A DNA stretch of 6,982 bases. It comes from Acidimicrobiales bacterium (GTDB lineage: Bacteria > Actinomycetota > Acidimicrobiia > Acidimicrobiales > SHLQ01). Both the position numbers and the translations under genes were made by a program. The notes below the pieces were generated by a model. The model was not told the origin of the DNA. It worked only from the letters and a program-made list of their open reading frames with translations, and did not search any database. Shown here piece after piece: positions 6,265-6,982 of this stretch. Position 1 is the first letter of the stretch. Every line of letters begins with the position of its first letter. The DNA is taken from assembly GCA_013002375.1 (NCBI GenBank), contig JABDJW010000257.1, forward strand, positions 1 to 6,982. Reading direction: 5' to 3'.

Positions 6265-6982
6265 CCAATGTGATGACCGGAATGAGCACGACGCTGGCGC
6301 AGAAGGCTTCCCGATTCCTCGAGCGCCGGTCCGACCGCCGAGGCTTCTTGCGGCGGAGCGCCCTGGTCGGCACCGCGATGGCGGCTGCGCCGACCACCTA
6401 CGTGCTGAAACCCAAGACGGCCTACGCCGCGATCTGCAACTGCTCGGGCAGCAACTGCGACTGCGGCGCCCTCTGTTGCGATGGCTACACCGAGTTCTGT
6501 TGCACGCTCAACGGAGTCAACGGCTGCCCCCCGGGCACGAGCTACGGCGGCTGGTGGAAGGCCGACGGGTCGGGGTACTGCGACAATGGAACGCCGCAAC
6601 CCCGCTACTACCTCGACTGCAACGCAGCGTGCAACAACTGTGGGTGCGGTGCGTCGGGCGTCTGCGCCGGATCATGCTCGGGCACTCCCTGCGGGTGCGC
6701 GAACGGCAGCTGCAACAACCGCAAAGCCGGCTGCACCGGGTTCCGCTACGGGCAGTGCAACCAGGCCACCGCCTGCCTGGGCCCGATCGTGTGTCGGGTC
6801 GTCACGTGCACGCCGCCATGGGATCTCGACCCCACGTGCACGACGGCAGTGCGCACCGACAACAACACCCGCTTCCACAACCGGCCCTGTCTGCAGGAGG
6901 ATCCGGGAAATCCCGAAGGAGCACTGGTCGCCGTGCAGCTGGCGCCGGGAGGCGTACGGTTCGTCGGTTACGTGCTCGCCAC
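6261..6982 (+). CDS. Tat-exported cysteine-rich protein, methylamine dehydrogenase light-chain-like (3' end missing)
   Basis: 240 codons are visible before the window ends. DRRGFLRRSALVG (25-37) is a twin-arginine signal, followed by a hydrophobic run and a likely cleavage after AYA (54-56). MauA leaders likewise have a basic helix before an RR motif. The mature part holds 26 cysteines between residues 59 and 210, many as CxC (59/61, 66/68, 127/129, 144/146) or CC (72-73, 80-81). The stretch NCDCGALCC, then NGCPPGTSYGGWW (87-99), a Cys at 107 and YYLDC (116-120) parallels MauA of Paracoccus as I remember it (ICDCSGG, NCPPGTKLATASW, YRDCC). W98 or W99 would correspond to the first cofactor-forming tryptophan. 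The second half (FRYGQCN 161-167, CRVVTCTPPW 178-187) diverges from MauA, and the only other Trp is W187. Residues 219-240 (EGALVAVQLAPGGVRFVGYV) begin an extension absent from MauA. Enzyme activity is unproven; a disulphide-locked exported structural or redox protein is equally possible. Confidence 0.8.
   Translation, partial: MTNVMTGMSTTLAQKASRFLERRSDRRGFLRRSALVGTAMAAAPTTYVLKPKTAYAAICNCSGSNCDCGALCCDGYTEFCCTLNGVNGCPPGTSYGGWWKADGSGYCDNGTPQPRYYLDCNAACNNCGCGASGVCAGSCSGTPCGCANGSCNNRKAGCTGFRYGQCNQATACLGPIVCRVVTCTPPWDLDPTCTTAVRTDNNTRFHNRPCLQEDPGNPEGALVAVQLAPGGVRFVGYVLA

Noticed and set aside
6213..6599. Minus-strand open frames opposite the MauE-like and cysteine-rich genes (6203-6397, 6213-6599, 6672-6878)
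   Set aside because: The plus strand carries a Tat signal, a MauE motif and a coupled start; the antisense frames have no motif or convincing start context.
6400..6720. Metallothionein or ferredoxin-like metal cluster protein
   Set aside because: The cysteine spacing is not a CxxCxxC ferredoxin array, and Tat export plus a MauE-like partner and CPPGT/WW/YYLDC landmarks fit a disulphide-rich MauA-like protein better; metal binding is not excluded.
6261..6982. Calling the cysteine-rich protein a functional methylamine dehydrogenase light chain (mauA)
   Set aside because: The second cofactor tryptophan site is not recognisable, the second half diverges, the C-terminus is extended, and no heavy chain, MauG or electron acceptor gene is in view.

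Overview
The window looks like chromosomal DNA from a high-GC actinobacterium, probably of the Acidimicrobiia type. The reasons are strong G/C preference at third codon positions, frequent GTG starts, tightly overlapping genes, and protein families typical of that group. This is inferred from style and not proven. Six complete or near-complete genes and one small 5' fragment fill almost all of it. The only real intergenic gap is 145 bp (5565-5709).

Positions 1-5564 are a minus-strand run of five glycan-assembly genes, read from right to left. They are a GT4-type glycosyltransferase (4155-5564), a GT2 glycosyltransferase with a large internal insertion (2887-4158), a putative Stealth-like/GT-A sugar or sugar-phosphate transferase (1776-2870), a membrane GT39/ArnT-like glycosyltransferase (194-1765), and the start of a second membrane transferase of PIG-V type (1-197, cut by the window edge). 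Neighbours overlap by 4 bases or lie 10-16 bases apart, so they are almost certainly one operon. Cytoplasmic nucleotide-sugar transferases (GT4, GT2) followed by GT-C membrane enzymes that use polyprenyl-linked sugars suggest synthesis and outer-face decoration of a cell-surface polysaccharide or glycolipid.

Positions 5565-5709 separate this operon from a divergent plus-strand pair. The gap carries a perfect 21-bp inverted repeat with a 10-base spacer, resembling a mobile REP/MITE-type palindrome.

Positions 5710-6982 hold the most interesting part. A MauE/DoxX-like membrane protein with an SCGCFG motif overlaps by 4 bases the start of a Tat-exported, extremely cysteine-rich protein. That protein (26 Cys within residues 59-210) resembles the light chain of methylamine dehydrogenase (MauA) in its leader and its first half. 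In classical mau operons MauE is needed for light-chain maturation, so the pairing fits. The second half differs from MauA: the cofactor-forming second tryptophan cannot be placed with confidence, and the chain continues into a C-terminal extension cut off by the window end. This may be a repurposed MauA-like exported redox or structural protein with its own MauE-type maturation factor.

Two long perfect palindromes (28 bp at 537-564 and 26 bp at 4679-4704) lie inside glycosyltransferase coding sequence and are recorded separately.
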